From: Ammoniphilus sp. YIM 78166
Lineage (GTDB): Bacteria; Bacillota; Bacilli; Aneurinibacillales; RAOX-1
DNA length: 64,000 nucleotides
Assembly (NCBI RefSeq): GCF_004522215.1
Contig: NZ_SDLR01000001.1
Coordinates: 62,001-126,000, forward strand
Direction of reading: 5' to 3'
In this document: in pieces, positions 35,422 to 45,426 of the stretch
Layout: the number at the start of each line of letters is the position of its first letter
Numbering within the stretch: position 1 is the stretch's first letter
Position numbers and translations under genes: made by a program
The notes under the pieces: model-generated
Told to the model about the DNA's origin: nothing
Database searches by the model: none
Seen by the model: the letters and a program-made list of their open reading frames with translations, nothing else

Positions 35422-35670
35422 ATGCCAACGATTGCTATTGAACAATCTTTACGTGAAGTCGAGCAGTTTCTTAGAAATAATGGAATGACTGTCGTAGGTA
35501 TTGGTACAAATGCGGCAAGTGATGCCGATGCCTTTGTTATCTCCGGAATGGACCGGGACGTCATGGGGATGGCAGAAGCTACAACAGGCTCACCTGTCAT
35601 TGATGCAGAAGGAAAAACCCCCCAAGATATCTTAAGGCAGATTCAGCAAAGTATTCCGCACTCGCACTAA
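35422..35670 (+). CDS. UPF0180 family protein (YkuS-like)
   Basis: 82 residues. The small alpha/beta fold is recognised from IAIEQSLREVEQFLRNNGMTVV, then AFVISGMDRDVMGM and ATTGSPVIDAEGKTPQDI. Function unknown. ATG at 35422 has GGAGG at 8 bases. It follows yqzE by 15 bases and is closed by a terminator, so it may be the distal gene of the comG transcript. Confidence 0.85.
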   Translation: MPTIAIEQSLREVEQFLRNNGMTVVGIGTNAASDADAFVISGMDRDVMGMAEATTGSPVIDAEGKTPQDILRQIQQSIPHSH

Positions 35671-35702
35671 GAAGTTGTCCCGCGAGGGACAGCTTCTTTT
35701 TT
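35671..35702 (+). terminator. Terminator of the comG-yqzE-UPF0180 transcript
   Basis: GAAGTTGTCCC/GGGACAGCTTC stem, T6. Confidence 0.88.
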
Positions 35703-35754
35703 AACGTTTTGGGGGCGTACTGTCAGTACTCCTTTTTAAGAATTTGGAGCACAT

Positions 35755-35960
35755 GAGGTACTGCAAGCTCGCGTTACGTGCCCTGACCCGGGCGGATCCT
35801 CGGATGAGGTACCGCAAGTTCGCGTTTCGTGCCCTGAACCGGGCGGATCACTCGGATGAGGTAGCGGAAGCTCGTGTTTCGTGCCCTGAACCGGAGGGAT
35901 CGCTCGGATGAGGTAGCGGAAGCTCGTGTTTCGTGCCCTGAACCGGAGGGATCGCTCGGT
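35755..35960. repeat. Array B: four units of a 51-52-bp repeat
   Basis: GAGGTA occurs at 35755, 35806, 35858 and 35910. Units read TCGGATGAGGTACCGCAAG, then a TCGCGTTTCG-type stretch, GTGCCCTGAACCG and GGCGGATC. The family is the same as the arrays at 44971-46075. The gap 35700-36620 contains no gene; its modules are given in this and the next three entries. Confidence 0.9.
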
Positions 35961-35972
35961 TCAGCTCTGATA

Positions 35973-36063
35973 TGCTCACGGAAAGATAGTGGATGCTCAC
36001 GAAGAAATGCTGTTTGATCACGAACCTGATACAATTCCAAATACCATGCAGCATTTGGTCACA
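35973..36063. repeat. Phased octamer set 1 (TGCTCACG-type, 21-bp spacing)
   Basis: TGCTCACG at 35973 and 35994, TGATCACG at 36015, then TGGTCACA at 36056: steps of 21, 21 and 41. The 41-bp gap contains ACAATTCCAAATA, also present in set 3. It corresponds to set 3 minus its first and last octamers. Confidence 0.8.
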
Positions 36064-36144
36064 TAACTAGGCCACCGTCTCCAATGAAAATCCCCTTTGT
36101 CCGCGGTTTGGTCCCAGACTCATGTTTTTTCGAGATATGAAGTG

Positions 36145-36250
36145 ATTTGGGTCTACTTTTTAGAAGTGCAATCTAACCTTCGGTTTAGAGCCTTTCATTT
36201 CAAGCTGATTTTTTAAGTAATTCGTCTTTTATTTTTCATCTATCCCTGTT
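36145..36250. repeat. AT-rich block, diverged copy of the block in the 45-46 kb locus
   Basis: Shared words with 45450-45560 include GTTTAGAGC and AAGCTGATTTTTTAAGTAAT, in the same order and spacing. No ORF. It separates phased sets 1 and 2. Confidence 0.7.
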
Positions 36251-36281
36251 TCGGTCCCGATTACGCTTGCCCGTGGCCGGA

Positions 36282-36413
36282 TGCTCACAAAATTTTTGAT
36301 TTGCTCACAGAAACGTGACGGATGCTCACGAGTTGGTTCCGTTTGCTCACGTACTTGGAACCATTCCAGCTAATCTCGGAGGTTTGGTCACGATACTCGG
36401 TGAGTTGCTCCCA
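36282..36413. repeat. Phased octamer set 2
   Basis: TGCTCACA at 36282 and 36302, TGCTCACG at 36323 and 36344, TGGTCACG at 36385, TGCTCCCA at 36406: steps of 20, 21, 21, 41 and 21, the same as set 3. Downstream, a GTAATGGTTACAATTAA-like tail is also shared with set 3, and a fragment recurs near 36537. Confidence 0.85.
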
Positions 36414-36619
36414 AACCCGTAATGGTTACAATTAAGATGGGCTAGCTCGCTTTACTTTTTCTCGGGAAGCGATCGGGTATCCCGAATCCCCCTGTGATCA
36501 AGCACCAACTATAATACCGGGTATTTTGATATAAACCGATAATGACTACATTTAGGTGTAGTACCTGGCTGAGATTTTTCAGTTTTTTGGGGTTAGGTGG
36601 TGGGCCTCTGTCCCCCCTA

Positions 36620-37375
36620 CTACTGATAAAACCCTCCCACCTTCACTGCATACTGATACGGGATATATCGACTTCCATAATCATCCAATTCCACGAACAG
36701 CTCTTCTCCCCATTGGTGGTATCCTACGACTTTAAAAGGGGCGATGACCGTGTTCTGGAATAATCGAGCGATAAACGAAATCTCGCTGTTGGCCATTCTC
36801 TCTTTTAACTGACTATCCTCTTGGATCACCTCTCCTGGCTTTATCCAGGGTTCAACCAGCATGTCTGGAGGGTGATGGCTGGCAGATGCCAAGCTTGTTT
36901 CTATCCCAATACGGGATGTAATGATTGGGGGAACAATAGCAGCCTCTCCAGGATATTGCTCTCCTGATTTTGCATCATAGATCCTGCCTTCTTCCACCCA
37001 AACCGATTCGAGCCCAGCGTAATGCTTCTCCAACTGTAACGTGTTCGGTACCATACCTAATTGGTCAAATAGGACATATTCCCCTAAACCATATTCCAGG
37101 AGGACAAAACCACTCGGGTCTTCTCCCACGACCATATACCCCACATTTACTTCATCTTTGGAAAAGGTGATCAGCCATTGCTTGGAATTCGGACCCAGCC
37201 CTTCATAAGTATAAACGGCTTCGGTAAAGGAAGCAAAACGCGGGTCTTGCTGAGCCAGCTCAGCTGCCCATTGTTTAATATGCTGTTGGAAAGAGTCACG
37301 CCAGGTTTCGGCTTGGCCTGTCCACGGTATGATGAGGAAAGCCCATAGTAGGCAGATTCCTAGCCATTTTTTCAT
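36620..37375 (-). CDS. Secreted hypothetical protein
   Basis: 251 residues. N-terminal signal peptide (KKWLGICLLWAFLIIPWTGQAE). The mature protein is mixed alpha/beta with no recognised domain (QQHIKQWAAELAQQDPRFASF near the start; ELFVELDDYGSRYIPYQYAVKVGGFYQ at the end). Start M with GGGAGG at 8 bases. It occupies the position of yqzG-type small exported proteins near yqhG/yqhH, but it is longer. Confidence 0.65.
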   Translation of the reverse strand: MKKWLGICLLWAFLIIPWTGQAETWRDSFQQHIKQWAAELAQQDPRFASFTEAVYTYEGLGPNSKQWLITFSKDEVNVGYMVVGEDPSGFVLLEYGLGEYVLFDQLGMVPNTLQLEKHYAGLESVWVEEGRIYDAKSGEQYPGEAAIVPPIITSRIGIETSLASASHHPPDMLVEPWIKPGEVIQEDSQLKERMANSEISFIARLFQNTVIAPFKVVGYHQWGEELFVELDDYGSRYIPYQYAVKVGGFYQ

Positions 37376-37499
37376 TTGACTTTCCTCCCTCAACTTATTA
37401 GTTTATGCTCATTATACAGGAATGACCTTACATATTTTGCCACAACCTGTCGGTAGATTTTGTCATATCGCACCAATTTTGCGTGTGTTTCCGACAAGT

Positions 37500-38357
37500 T
37501 TACCTATCAAGGGGCGTGCGTAGGTAAAACAATCCAGCATTTATCGTGGAAACCTCGATTCGTGGCTGAAACTGCCATTCTAATTCTTTAAGCCGCATCG
37601 TCTTTTCTTCGGCAAGCTTTTGTTTTTGCTCTTCGGCAGCTTCAGGGTCTTCGCTAGAAGGGGTGGATCTCCTTTCTTCATTATAGAAAGATTCCACAAG
37701 CAGCTTTTCTTCTTCTAAGCGTTCATTAGCTTGGCTTGCCCAGGTTGTATCTTCTTGGTCTAAGCAGGATTGGATAAAATTTTCTAGGCGATCAGCCGCA
37801 GATTCCAGTCCAAAGATCGGTTGCATGGTAAAAGAATAGTCAGGAAGCTTCGGTGTAAGTTCCAATTGGGTGACAGACTGGTAGAAGGATTGAACAATTG
37901 CCCCGGAAATGAGATTGACTCCTAAGGAAAAGATGAGATCTCTTTTTTGATCGCAAATGAACTCGACTTTATAGTTAATGCCTAACCAAGGAACTAAAGG
38001 AACAGAAGAGAGGGAACCCAAAGAAGTTCCTTGGGGAGAAAGCTCATAAAGACGTACGAATCTTCCGTGTTTTTGGGCGGACTGAAAGATTTGATGGAGT
38101 CTTCTGGAACCGAAGACCAAATCTTCTCCTCGAATGTCTGGGGCTTCCTCTCGATTAAAGACAAAGGTCAAGTGAAGTGGGGTGGGCTCCATTCCGATTT
38201 TTTCGACATAGGTCCAATAAAAAGGACGGTTTCCCAAGTCCTTGTCTACTTCAATTGGGAGTTGGACGGTGAAGTGTGCCGAACTCTCCTCGATAAAAGG
38301 GCTTTGGAAGGCCTTAAAATATCCTTCTACATAGGTGCGGATTTCTTGTTGATTCAT
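37500..38357 (-). CDS. yqhG: YqhG family protein
   Basis: 285 residues matching YqhG: MNQQEIRTYVEGYFKAF, HFTVQLPIEVDKDLGNRPFYWTYVEK, FGSRRLHQIFQSAQKHGRFVRLYE. A charged C-terminal helix follows (EDPEAAEEQKQKLAEEKTMR). The start overlaps the yqhH stop by 4 bases (ATGA), so the two genes are coupled, and the product probably assists the YqhH helicase. Function unknown. Confidence 0.85.
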   Translation of the reverse strand: MNQQEIRTYVEGYFKAFQSPFIEESSAHFTVQLPIEVDKDLGNRPFYWTYVEKIGMEPTPLHLTFVFNREEAPDIRGEDLVFGSRRLHQIFQSAQKHGRFVRLYELSPQGTSLGSLSSVPLVPWLGINYKVEFICDQKRDLIFSLGVNLISGAIVQSFYQSVTQLELTPKLPDYSFTMQPIFGLESAADRLENFIQSCLDQEDTTWASQANERLEEEKLLVESFYNEERRSTPSSEDPEAAEEQKQKLAEEKTMRLKELEWQFQPRIEVSTINAGLFYLRTPLDR

Positions 38358-40045
38358 GGGCTCATCATTCCTTCAGGTACATGAGTTTCTTCCCTATTCA
38401 TCCTCATGACTTCACCAATATTATTGATCTTAATTTGCATCTCCCGCAGAGAGTCGGATTCTAGGAAGATATTGACCAGATTATTTTCAATAGACTGATT
38501 GAGTTTTAGTCTTTCTACGATCGTATCCAGCTCGCCGATCACCATCTCAAAGAGGTGAATTTTTTCGTAGAGCAGGTTCAGGATATGTTCCTCAATCGTA
38601 TTTTGAGTAGACAAATTATAAATATAGACATCCCTTGTTTGGCCAAGACGATGGACACGTCCGATTCGTTGCTCTACACGCATGGGATTCCATGGTAGGT
38701 CAAAATTAATAATGCGATTACAGAACTGCAGGTTAATTCCTTCTCCTCCTGCTTCCGTTGCAATCAGTACTTGGGCGCGGTTTTGGAATAGCTCGGTCAT
38801 CCAATCTTTCTTATTTCGTTTAAACCCTCCTCGAAAGAGGACTGAGCTGATCCCATGCTCAGCTAGGAAGTGGTGAAGGTATTCCTGCGTTTTTCGATAC
38901 TCTGTGAATATAATTACCTTATCGTTGCTTTGTTGAATCAATTCTAGTGTTTTTTCCGCTTTGGAATTCTTTTTTATATTGCGGATGAGCTCAGCTAGCT
39001 CCAAGATCTGTCCTCGGGCAGGGGCATCCTCCGGTAATTTGTTGTGCATATTGACTAGCGTGTCAAAGGCGGCAAATCTACTGCTGCACACCTCCCGCTG
39101 CAGTGTGATCAAGGCCAGCGGATTTTTAAAGCCTGCGTTTTGATATTGTTCTTTAACAAACCGAGTAACGCCCTCATATAATTGCCATTCCTCGTTTGAT
39201 AGGGTGACAGGTACGGCTTCGACGATCCGTTTGGTAAAGAAAAGGCCACCATCGCTTCGTTTATTGCGGATCATGATGTCTTTAAGCTCTTCTTGCAGGT
39301 CTTCGTGATTGCGGGCTTGTCGCTTTCCTTCCACATAGTTTTTCTGAAAGTCTGAGGTTTGTCCCAGATAACCAGGCTTTAATAAAGTAATTAGATTATA
39401 GAGTTCATCCATATCGTTTTGGATGGGAGTAGCGGTTAGAAGCAAGCAATATTTTTTCTTGATCTCTTTAATGAATTGATAGTTTTTTGTATTTTTATTT
39501 TTAAGTTTGTGGGCTTCATCGATCACGAGCATGTCGTAATCCTGAGAGAGGACGTGCTCGCGATGGGGGTCTCGTTTGGCGGTATCAATAGAAGCAATAA
39601 CGACCTCATACTGCTTCCACATATACTCTTTTTTCTGAGCAACGGCGGGAATACCAAACTTTTGATTTAACTCCCGTGCCCATTGCACAACAAGAGAGGC
39701 TGGGACGAGGATAAGGACTCGTTTTGCTAGGCCCCTTACCATATATTCCTTTATGATCAATCCTGCTTCAATTGTTTTTCCAAGTCCGACTTCATCCGCC
39801 AAAATGGCTCTTCCATGCATTTCGGTAATGACTTTCCTGGCTGTATCCAGCTGATGGGGGAACGGGTCCAGCTGAGGAAGGTGCTTTAGGCATTGGAGTT
39901 CATCAAAGTTAGCAACAGAGGTCACCTCTTCAGCTTGATAGGCCAATTGAAATAGCTCCCACTTATGCCAAGGGCCATCTTCCTTCAGTTTTTGTTTAAG
40001 CTCGGGAACCCACTCACGGTTGAAGTTGACGGGAATATTATACAT
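38354..40045 (-). CDS. yqhH: SNF2-type DEAD/H helicase YqhH
   Basis: 563 residues of the SNF2/RapA type. Motifs in order: ILADEVGLGKTIEAGLI (I), ASIDTAKRD (Ib region), VIDEAHKLKN (II), LLTATPIQND (III), VIIFTEYRKTQEYL (IV), EAGGEGINLQ (V) and QRIGRVHRLGQ (VI). It should translocate on double-stranded DNA and remodel bound proteins. Divergent from the gcv operon as in B. subtilis, sharing its leader region. Confidence 0.94.
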   Translation of the reverse strand: MYNIPVNFNREWVPELKQKLKEDGPWHKWELFQLAYQAEEVTSVANFDELQCLKHLPQLDPFPHQLDTARKVITEMHGRAILADEVGLGKTIEAGLIIKEYMVRGLAKRVLILVPASLVVQWARELNQKFGIPAVAQKKEYMWKQYEVVIASIDTAKRDPHREHVLSQDYDMLVIDEAHKLKNKNTKNYQFIKEIKKKYCLLLTATPIQNDMDELYNLITLLKPGYLGQTSDFQKNYVEGKRQARNHEDLQEELKDIMIRNKRSDGGLFFTKRIVEAVPVTLSNEEWQLYEGVTRFVKEQYQNAGFKNPLALITLQREVCSSRFAAFDTLVNMHNKLPEDAPARGQILELAELIRNIKKNSKAEKTLELIQQSNDKVIIFTEYRKTQEYLHHFLAEHGISSVLFRGGFKRNKKDWMTELFQNRAQVLIATEAGGEGINLQFCNRIINFDLPWNPMRVEQRIGRVHRLGQTRDVYIYNLSTQNTIEEHILNLLYEKIHLFEMVIGELDTIVERLKLNQSIENNLVNIFLESDSLREMQIKINNIGEVMRMNREETHVPEGMMSP

Positions 40046-40184
40046 AGTAGATACTTCCTTTCCTGTTTCAGAAAGTTGTAGCCTGATTGTTCCCTTTTTG
40101 GCAAAACTATGTTAGGATGTAAAGGGTTATCATATAGCATTTATCAAAACAGTAAGTTTCATACCCAAAAATTTATATATGCGA

Positions 40185-40345
40185 ATGAAGATAGCGGGAG
40201 AGACTGCGTAAGCGGCGCCGAAGGAGCAAGCCCAAGGGGTGAATCTCTCAGGCAAAAGTACCTCTATCTGACGCAACTCTGGAGAGCGCCAAGAAGGCCA
40301 CCAAAGGGGAAAATCTCTCAGGTACCAAGGACAGAGCAGTAGGCA
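40185..40345 (+). promoter_or_regulatory. Tandem glycine riboswitch
   Basis: Two aptamers: the first with GGGAGAGAC...GCGCCGAAGGAGCAAGC...ATCTCTCAGGCAAAAG (about 40190-40270), the second with GGAGAGCGCC...ATCTCTCAGGTACCAAGGACAG (about 40272-40336). The order and conserved words are those of the cooperative glycine sensor. It turns on the gcv operon when glycine is high. A terminator follows at once. Confidence 0.95.
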
Positions 40346-40374
40346 AGAGCAATAGCCTACGTCTGTCCTTTTTT
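40328..40374 (+). terminator. Riboswitch-controlled terminator of the gcv operon
   Basis: AGGACAGA pairs with TCTGTCCT, enclosing GTAGGC/GCCTAC, then T6. Its 5' arm overlaps the 3' end of the second aptamer, so ligand binding and termination exclude each other. Confidence 0.9.
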
Positions 40375-40462
40375 GCGTTTTTCGAATGTACTCTTTAAAG
40401 AAGGACACTCTACAAATAGCAGATTATGGATGAAATAAATAAACAATCTGGAGGTGTACCAC

Positions 40463-41563
40463 ATGTCCGAATTAAAGCGAACCCCTTTATTTCCGGTTTA
40501 TGCTCAATACGGCGGTAAGACCATTGATTTTGGAGGATGGGAGCTTCCCGTACAGTTCTCTAGCATCAAGGAAGAGCATGAGGCGGTACGAGAAAGAGCG
40601 GGCTTATTTGATGTTTCGCATATGGGTGAGGTGGAGGTTACCGGGCCTGATGCGCTGGCTTTTGTGCAAAAGATGACGACGAATGACGCGTCCAAACTTG
40701 CAATCCATCAAGCGCACTACTCCATTCTCTGTTATCCAGATGGAGGAACGGTAGATGACTTGTTGGTTTATAAACAAGCAGACGACCATTACTTGCTTGT
40801 CATCAATGCTTCAAATATTGAAAAAGACGTCGCGTGGCTAAACGATCATGTTTCGGGCGAGGTTACCGTGAAAAATATTTCTCCAGAGGTCGCGCAGTTG
40901 GCTCTGCAAGGGCCTCTAGCCGAAAAGGTGCTGTCTAAGTTGACGGATACCGATCTATCTGCGATTGGGTTCTTCCGATTTTCACCAGATGTGGAGTTGA
41001 AAGGGATCAAAGCATTGGTTTCACGTACCGGGTATACGGGTGAAGACGGGTTTGAAATCTATTGCCCAGCAGAACAGGCGGTTACGCTTTGGAATGCGAT
41101 TCTTCAAGCTGGTCAGGAAGAGGGAGTCCTTCCTTGTGGATTAGGGGCAAGGGATACCTTGCGCTTTGAAGCGAAGCTGCCGCTTTATGGCCAAGAGCTG
41201 AGTCAAGACATTTCCCCGTTAGAAGCAGGACTCGGCTTTGCTGTGAAATTGGATAAAGAAGCCGATTTTATAGGAAAATCCGCTCTTCAAGCGCAAAAGG
41301 AACAAGGGATTCCACGTAAGCTCGTCGGCATCGAGATGATCGATCGAGGAATACCTCGCAGCCATTATCCAGTTTTCCTAGGGGAAGAGCAAATTGGAGA
41401 GGTGACCACGGGAACGCAATCCCCGACCTTGAAAAAGAATGTAGGCCTGGCGTTGATTCAAGCCCAACATGCTTCGGTAGACCAAGAAGTCGATGTAGAG
41501 ATTCGCGGGAAACGAGTAAGGGCGCGCATTATCAAAACTCCTTTCTATAAAAGGAACAAATAA
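40463..41563 (+). CDS. gcvT: Aminomethyltransferase (glycine cleavage T protein)
   Basis: 366 residues. The folate-binding barrel begins [37 protein letters not shown], with [10 protein letters not shown], then [11 protein letters not shown] and [14 protein letters not shown]. It moves the aminomethyl carbon from GcvH to tetrahydrofolate. GGAGG lies 8 bases before the ATG. First gene of the operon. Confidence 0.96.
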   Translation: MSELKRTPLFPVYAQYGGKTIDFGGWELPVQFSSIKEEHEAVRERAGLFDVSHMGEVEVTGPDALAFVQKMTTNDASKLAIHQAHYSILCYPDGGTVDDLLVYKQADDHYLLVINASNIEKDVAWLNDHVSGEVTVKNISPEVAQLALQGPLAEKVLSKLTDTDLSAIGFFRFSPDVELKGIKALVSRTGYTGEDGFEIYCPAEQAVTLWNAILQAGQEEGVLPCGLGARDTLRFEAKLPLYGQELSQDISPLEAGLGFAVKLDKEADFIGKSALQAQKEQGIPRKLVGIEMIDRGIPRSHYPVFLGEEQIGEVTTGTQSPTLKKNVGLALIQAQHASVDQEVDVEIRGKRVRARIIKTPFYKRNK

Positions 41564-41569
41564 AGGGCC

Positions 41570-41938
41570 ATGTCAGGACCTGCCGATTTCTTTTACACCC
41601 GGGAGCACGTCTGGATTGAGCTCTTGGATCCGTTAAAGGTACGGATAGGAGTTACGCCCTACGCTGTGGAAAAATTGGGGGAGATTATCAGTATCGAGCT
41701 TCCAGTGCCCGGAACCCCGACGAAAAGCGGCCGACCGATCGGAACGCTAGAATCAGCCAAAACCATATCAGACCTGTATTGTCCGGTGTCTGGTGTGGTG
41801 CTTGAGGTGAACGATCCGCCGTTTCATAGATTGTCCAAGGAGTGGTTGGTGCTTGTGGAGTTAGATCAGCCATGCCACCCCAGTGATTGGATGAGTTCAT
41901 TTGAATATGCAAGTTATACAAAGGAGGAGTCAAGATGA
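41570..41938 (+). CDS. gcvH: Glycine cleavage H protein
   Basis: 122 residues. The lipoyl-lysine motif TLESAKTISDLYCPVSG gives Lys64 as the attachment site. The shuttle carries the methylamine between P, T and L proteins. In B. subtilis gcvH is unlinked, and the gcv operon is T-PA-PB; here an H gene sits between T and PA. It is somewhat diverged outside the lipoyl loop (the first 30 residues and the tail). The next gene overlaps it by 4 bases. Confidence 0.88.
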   Translation: MSGPADFFYTREHVWIELLDPLKVRIGVTPYAVEKLGEIISIELPVPGTPTKSGRPIGTLESAKTISDLYCPVSGVVLEVNDPPFHRLSKEWLVLVELDQPCHPSDWMSSFEYASYTKEESR

Positions 41939-43287
41939 AGCATCGCTACCTTCCCATGACGAGAGAAGATAAAAAAGAAATGCTCTCTTTTCTAGGGATT
42001 CAAGACGTCAATGAATTATTTGCAGATATTCCAGAAAATGTACGGTATAAAGAAGAGATTAAGATACCTGAGGCCTTGTCTGAAGTCGAGATTGTGAGAT
42101 ATTTCTCTCAATTGGCAGGCCAAAATGTGAATAGCAACGAGTATGCTTATTTTCTAGGGGCGGGGATCTATGATCACTACATTCCTAGTACCGTCAACCA
42201 TATGTTATTGCGTGGTGAGTTTTTCACTGCGTATACTCCTTACCAGCCGGAAATTAGTCAAGGGGAATTACAAGCGATTTTTGAGTTCCAAACCATGGTC
42301 AGTGAGTTAACAGGAATGGATGTAGCCAACTCCTCCATGTACGATGGTCCAACAGCATTAGCAGAAGGAGCAAACATGGCGGTTGGCGGAGCGAAAGGTA
42401 AAAAGGTTTTGGTGTCCAAGACCGTTCATCCTGAAGCTCGCGCCATTCTAAAAGTGAATGGAAAAGGCCAAGGCTATGAAGTGGTGGAGATCGATCATAA
42501 AGATGGGGTCACAGACCTCCAGGCCTTGGAGCAAGCTTACGACGAAACCACAGCAGCCGTTATTGTGCAATATCCCAATTTCTTTGGTGTGATCGAGGAT
42601 TTGGAAGCCATCGAAAAAATTGCCCACCAGCATAAAGGGCTTATGATCGTTTCTTCTAATCCACTTGCGCTCGGCGTCTTGCAGCCACCCGGTGCCTTTG
42701 GCGCAGACATTGTTGTAGGCGATATGCAGCCGTTTGGGATTCCGATGCAGCTAGGCGGCCCTTCTTGTGGTTACTTCGCTGTAAAAGAAAAGCTGATGCG
42801 TAAGATCCCCGGACGAATCGTGGGCCAGACGACCGATACGAATGGGAAGCGCGGGTTTGTTTTAACGCTTCAAGCACGCGAGCAGCACATTCGTCGTGAA
42901 AAAGCGACGTCGAATATTTGTTCCAACCAAGCGTTAAATGCGCTAGCTGCTTCGATTGCGATGAGTGCGCTTGGAAAGCGTGGAGTCCAGGAAATGGCCA
43001 TGTTGAATCTGCAGAAGGCCCAATATGCTAAAACTCAAATCGCTAAGCTTTCGTGTGTAGAGATTGCTTTTGAAGGGCCGATATTCAATGAGTTTGTGGT
43101 GAAGGTTCCAGGGAATGTAGGAGAGTTGAATCGTAAGTTATTGCAGCAAAAAATTGTGGGTGGGTACGACCTTGGGCGTGATTATCCCGAGCTAAATGGA
43201 TTTATGCTGTTAGCTGTTACAGAGATGCGGACCAAAGAAGAGATCGATTCTCTTGTTAATGGATTGGAGGGGATCACACGTGGTTAA
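41935..43287 (+). CDS. gcvPA: Glycine dehydrogenase subunit 1 (P protein alpha)
   Basis: 450 residues. N-terminal [22 protein letters not shown], central [15 protein letters not shown], and the [37 protein letters not shown] stretch. It pairs with GcvPB to form the PLP enzyme that decarboxylates glycine. GGAGG lies 7 bases before the ATG. Confidence 0.96.
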   Translation: MKHRYLPMTREDKKEMLSFLGIQDVNELFADIPENVRYKEEIKIPEALSEVEIVRYFSQLAGQNVNSNEYAYFLGAGIYDHYIPSTVNHMLLRGEFFTAYTPYQPEISQGELQAIFEFQTMVSELTGMDVANSSMYDGPTALAEGANMAVGGAKGKKVLVSKTVHPEARAILKVNGKGQGYEVVEIDHKDGVTDLQALEQAYDETTAAVIVQYPNFFGVIEDLEAIEKIAHQHKGLMIVSSNPLALGVLQPPGAFGADIVVGDMQPFGIPMQLGGPSCGYFAVKEKLMRKIPGRIVGQTTDTNGKRGFVLTLQAREQHIRREKATSNICSNQALNALAASIAMSALGKRGVQEMAMLNLQKAQYAKTQIAKLSCVEIAFEGPIFNEFVVKVPGNVGELNRKLLQQKIVGGYDLGRDYPELNGFMLLAVTEMRTKEEIDSLVNGLEGITRG

Positions 43288-44743
43288 AGATGAGAATAAA
43301 GCCTTGATTTTTGAAATGAGCAAAAGCGGCCGACATGCTTACTCGCTGCCTGATGTCGATGTTCCGGAGGTTGACATCACCACCGTTCTTCCGCACCAGT
43401 TTATCCGTCAGGCACCCGCGGAACTGCCGGAGGTATCGGAGCTTCAGCTCGTTCGTCATTATACTGAGCTGTCTAATCGTAACCATGGGATCGATAATGG
43501 ATTTTACCCTCTCGGATCCTGCACGATGAAATATAACCCGAAAATTAACGAAGATGTAGCTCGTTATGCTGGATTTGCTAAAATTCACCCTTATCAAGCA
43601 GAGGAAACGATCCAGGGTGCCCTTAAGGTCATGTATGACTTGCAAACCGAGTTAGCTGAGATTACGGGGATGGATGAAGTGACGCTTCAACCTGCAGCAG
43701 GGGCCCAAGGGGAGTGGACAGCGCTGATGATGATCCGCGCTTACCATGAGAGCCGCGGGGAAACCCGGACCAAGGTCATCGTACCCGATACAGCACACGG
43801 AACGAACCCAGCTAGTGCGTCTGTGGCTGGATTAGATACCGTAACGATTGGTTCAGATGAGAATGGACTGGTAAACGTGGAGGAATTGCGTAAAGCAGTT
43901 GGACCTGACACGGCAGCTTTGATGCTGACGAATCCCAATACCCTTGGTTTATTCGAAGAAAACATTGTTCAAATCGCCGAGATCGTCCACGAAGCAGGTG
44001 GCTTGCTATACTATGATGGAGCCAATGCGAATGCCATCTTAGGTATCGCTCGACCTGGAGATATGGGATTTGACGTCGTGCATCTGAACTTGCATAAAAC
44101 CTTCACAGGACCTCACGGTGGAGGAGGACCAGGATCGGGTCCGATTGGCTGCAAAAAGGAACTATCTCCTTTCTTGCCTCGACCGCAAGTTGTGAAGGAT
44201 GGAGAGCAGTACCGTTTAAACTATGACATCCCGGAATCCATCGGTCGTGTAAAAGGTTTCTATGGAAACTTTGGCATAAACTTGCGTGCCCATGTTTACA
44301 TCCGTTCCAATGGACCTGATGGATTGTTGCGTGTTTCTCAAGAAGCCGTCTTGAATGCGAATTATATGATGAGAAGACTTGCTCCTTACTTTGATCTTCC
44401 ATACGACCGCATCTGCAAGCATGAGTTTGTCTTATCTGGACGTCGTCAGAAAAAACTTGGCGTACGTACCCTCGATATTGCCAAGAGACTTCTCGATTTC
44501 GGTTACCATCCGCCAACGATTTATTTCCCGTTAATTGTGGAAGAGTGCATGATGTTTGAACCGACCGAGACGGAGTCCAAAGAAACGATCGATGAGTTTG
44601 TTGAAGTAATGATCCAAATTGCTAAAGAAGCCGAGGAAAACCCATCCATCGTACAGGAAGCACCACACCATACGGTGGTTGCACGCCTAGATGAAGTAAC
44701 CGCTGCAAGAAAGCCGGTACTGCGCTTCAAGAAAGCGGATTAA
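43280..44743 (+). CDS. gcvPB: Glycine dehydrogenase subunit 2 (P protein beta)
   Basis: 487 residues. The PLP lysine is in [19 protein letters not shown]. Substrate-region motifs [12 protein letters not shown] and [11 protein letters not shown] are intact. GTG at 43280 was chosen since GGAGG is 9 bases upstream; it overlaps gcvPA by 8 bases. Confidence 0.96.
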   Translation: MVKDENKALIFEMSKSGRHAYSLPDVDVPEVDITTVLPHQFIRQAPAELPEVSELQLVRHYTELSNRNHGIDNGFYPLGSCTMKYNPKINEDVARYAGFAKIHPYQAEETIQGALKVMYDLQTELAEITGMDEVTLQPAAGAQGEWTALMMIRAYHESRGETRTKVIVPDTAHGTNPASASVAGLDTVTIGSDENGLVNVEELRKAVGPDTAALMLTNPNTLGLFEENIVQIAEIVHEAGGLLYYDGANANAILGIARPGDMGFDVVHLNLHKTFTGPHGGGGPGSGPIGCKKELSPFLPRPQVVKDGEQYRLNYDIPESIGRVKGFYGNFGINLRAHVYIRSNGPDGLLRVSQEAVLNANYMMRRLAPYFDLPYDRICKHEFVLSGRRQKKLGVRTLDIAKRLLDFGYHPPTIYFPLIVEECMMFEPTETESKETIDEFVEVMIQIAKEAEENPSIVQEAPHHTVVARLDEVTAARKPVLRFKKAD

Positions 44744-44798
44744 CTCTTTTCTTTGGGAAACCCTAGAATTGAACTTAACTATCAAGGAGGGGTTTGTC

Positions 44799-44927
44799 AT
44801 GGCGGAAAAGCGAGATCAAGGAAAAGAAGATATCCGTGATAAAACGTCCTGGGCCGAGGCCAACGACGCTCGCGGACGAACGGAGATCAAGGATCCCAAT
44901 AAGGGACCAAAGCATAAAAGGAAATAA
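44799..44927 (+). CDS. Very small basic hydrophilic protein (42 aa)
   Basis: The frame begins MAEKRDQGKEDIRDKTSW and ends KGPKHKRK; AAGGAGGGG sits 6 bases before the ATG, the best ribosome site in the region. Nearly half of the residues are charged and it should be disordered. It follows gcvPB by 55 bases with no terminator between them, and a strong terminator follows it. No family was recognised; a small spore-type protein is possible. Confidence 0.65.
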   Translation: MAEKRDQGKEDIRDKTSWAEANDARGRTEIKDPNKGPKHKRK

Positions 44928-44934
44928 AGCATGA

Positions 44935-44967
44935 AATAACCGGAGGAGTTCTCCGGTTATTTTTTTG
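44935..44967 (+). terminator. Terminator after the 42-aa gene
   Basis: AATAACCGGAG/CTCCGGTTATT stem with T7. Confidence 0.9.
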
Positions 44968-44970
44968 GGT

Positions 44971-45426
44971 GTGACATGCTCGGCTGGGGGATCGCTCAGG
45001 TGGGTACCGCAAGCTCGCGGTTCGTGACCTGAATCTGGCGGATCGCTCGGATGAGGTACCGCAAGCCCGCGATTCGTGACCTGAACTAGGCGGATCGCTC
45101 GGATGAGGTACCGCAAGCCCGCGATTCGTGCCCTGAACTAGGCGGATCGCTCGGATGAGGTACCGCAAGCTCGCGATTCGTGCCCTGAATCTAGCGGATC
45201 GCTCGGATGAGGTACCGCAAGCCCGCGATTCGTGACCTGAACTAGGCGGATCGCTCGGATGATGTACCGCAAGCCCGCGATTCGTGCCCTGAATCTGGCG
45301 GATCGCTCGGATGAGGTACCGCAAGCCCGCGATTCGTGCCCTGAATTGGCGGATCGCTCGGATGAGGTATCGCAAGCCTGCGGTTCGTGACCTGTATCGG
45401 GTGGATCACTCGGGTGAGGTAGCAGC
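44971..45426. repeat. Array C: about eight units of the 52-bp GAGGTACCGC repeat
   Basis: Repeats of CGGATCGCTCGGATGAGG-TACCGCAAGC, then a CGCGATTCGTG-CCTGAA stretch, at an exact 52-bp period (for example 45096 to 45148). A GATCGC/GCGAT(T)C inverted repeat lies in each unit. The long minus-strand frames across it repeat over three units (52 residues) and lack ribosome sites, so they are not genes. Confidence 0.93.

Noticed and set aside
35700-36620. Insertion sequence in the non-coding zone
   Set aside because: No transposase frame or terminal inverted repeats with target duplication were found.
40109-40342. 77-residue frame before gcvT
   Set aside because: It lies over the glycine riboswitch and reflects aptamer sequence.
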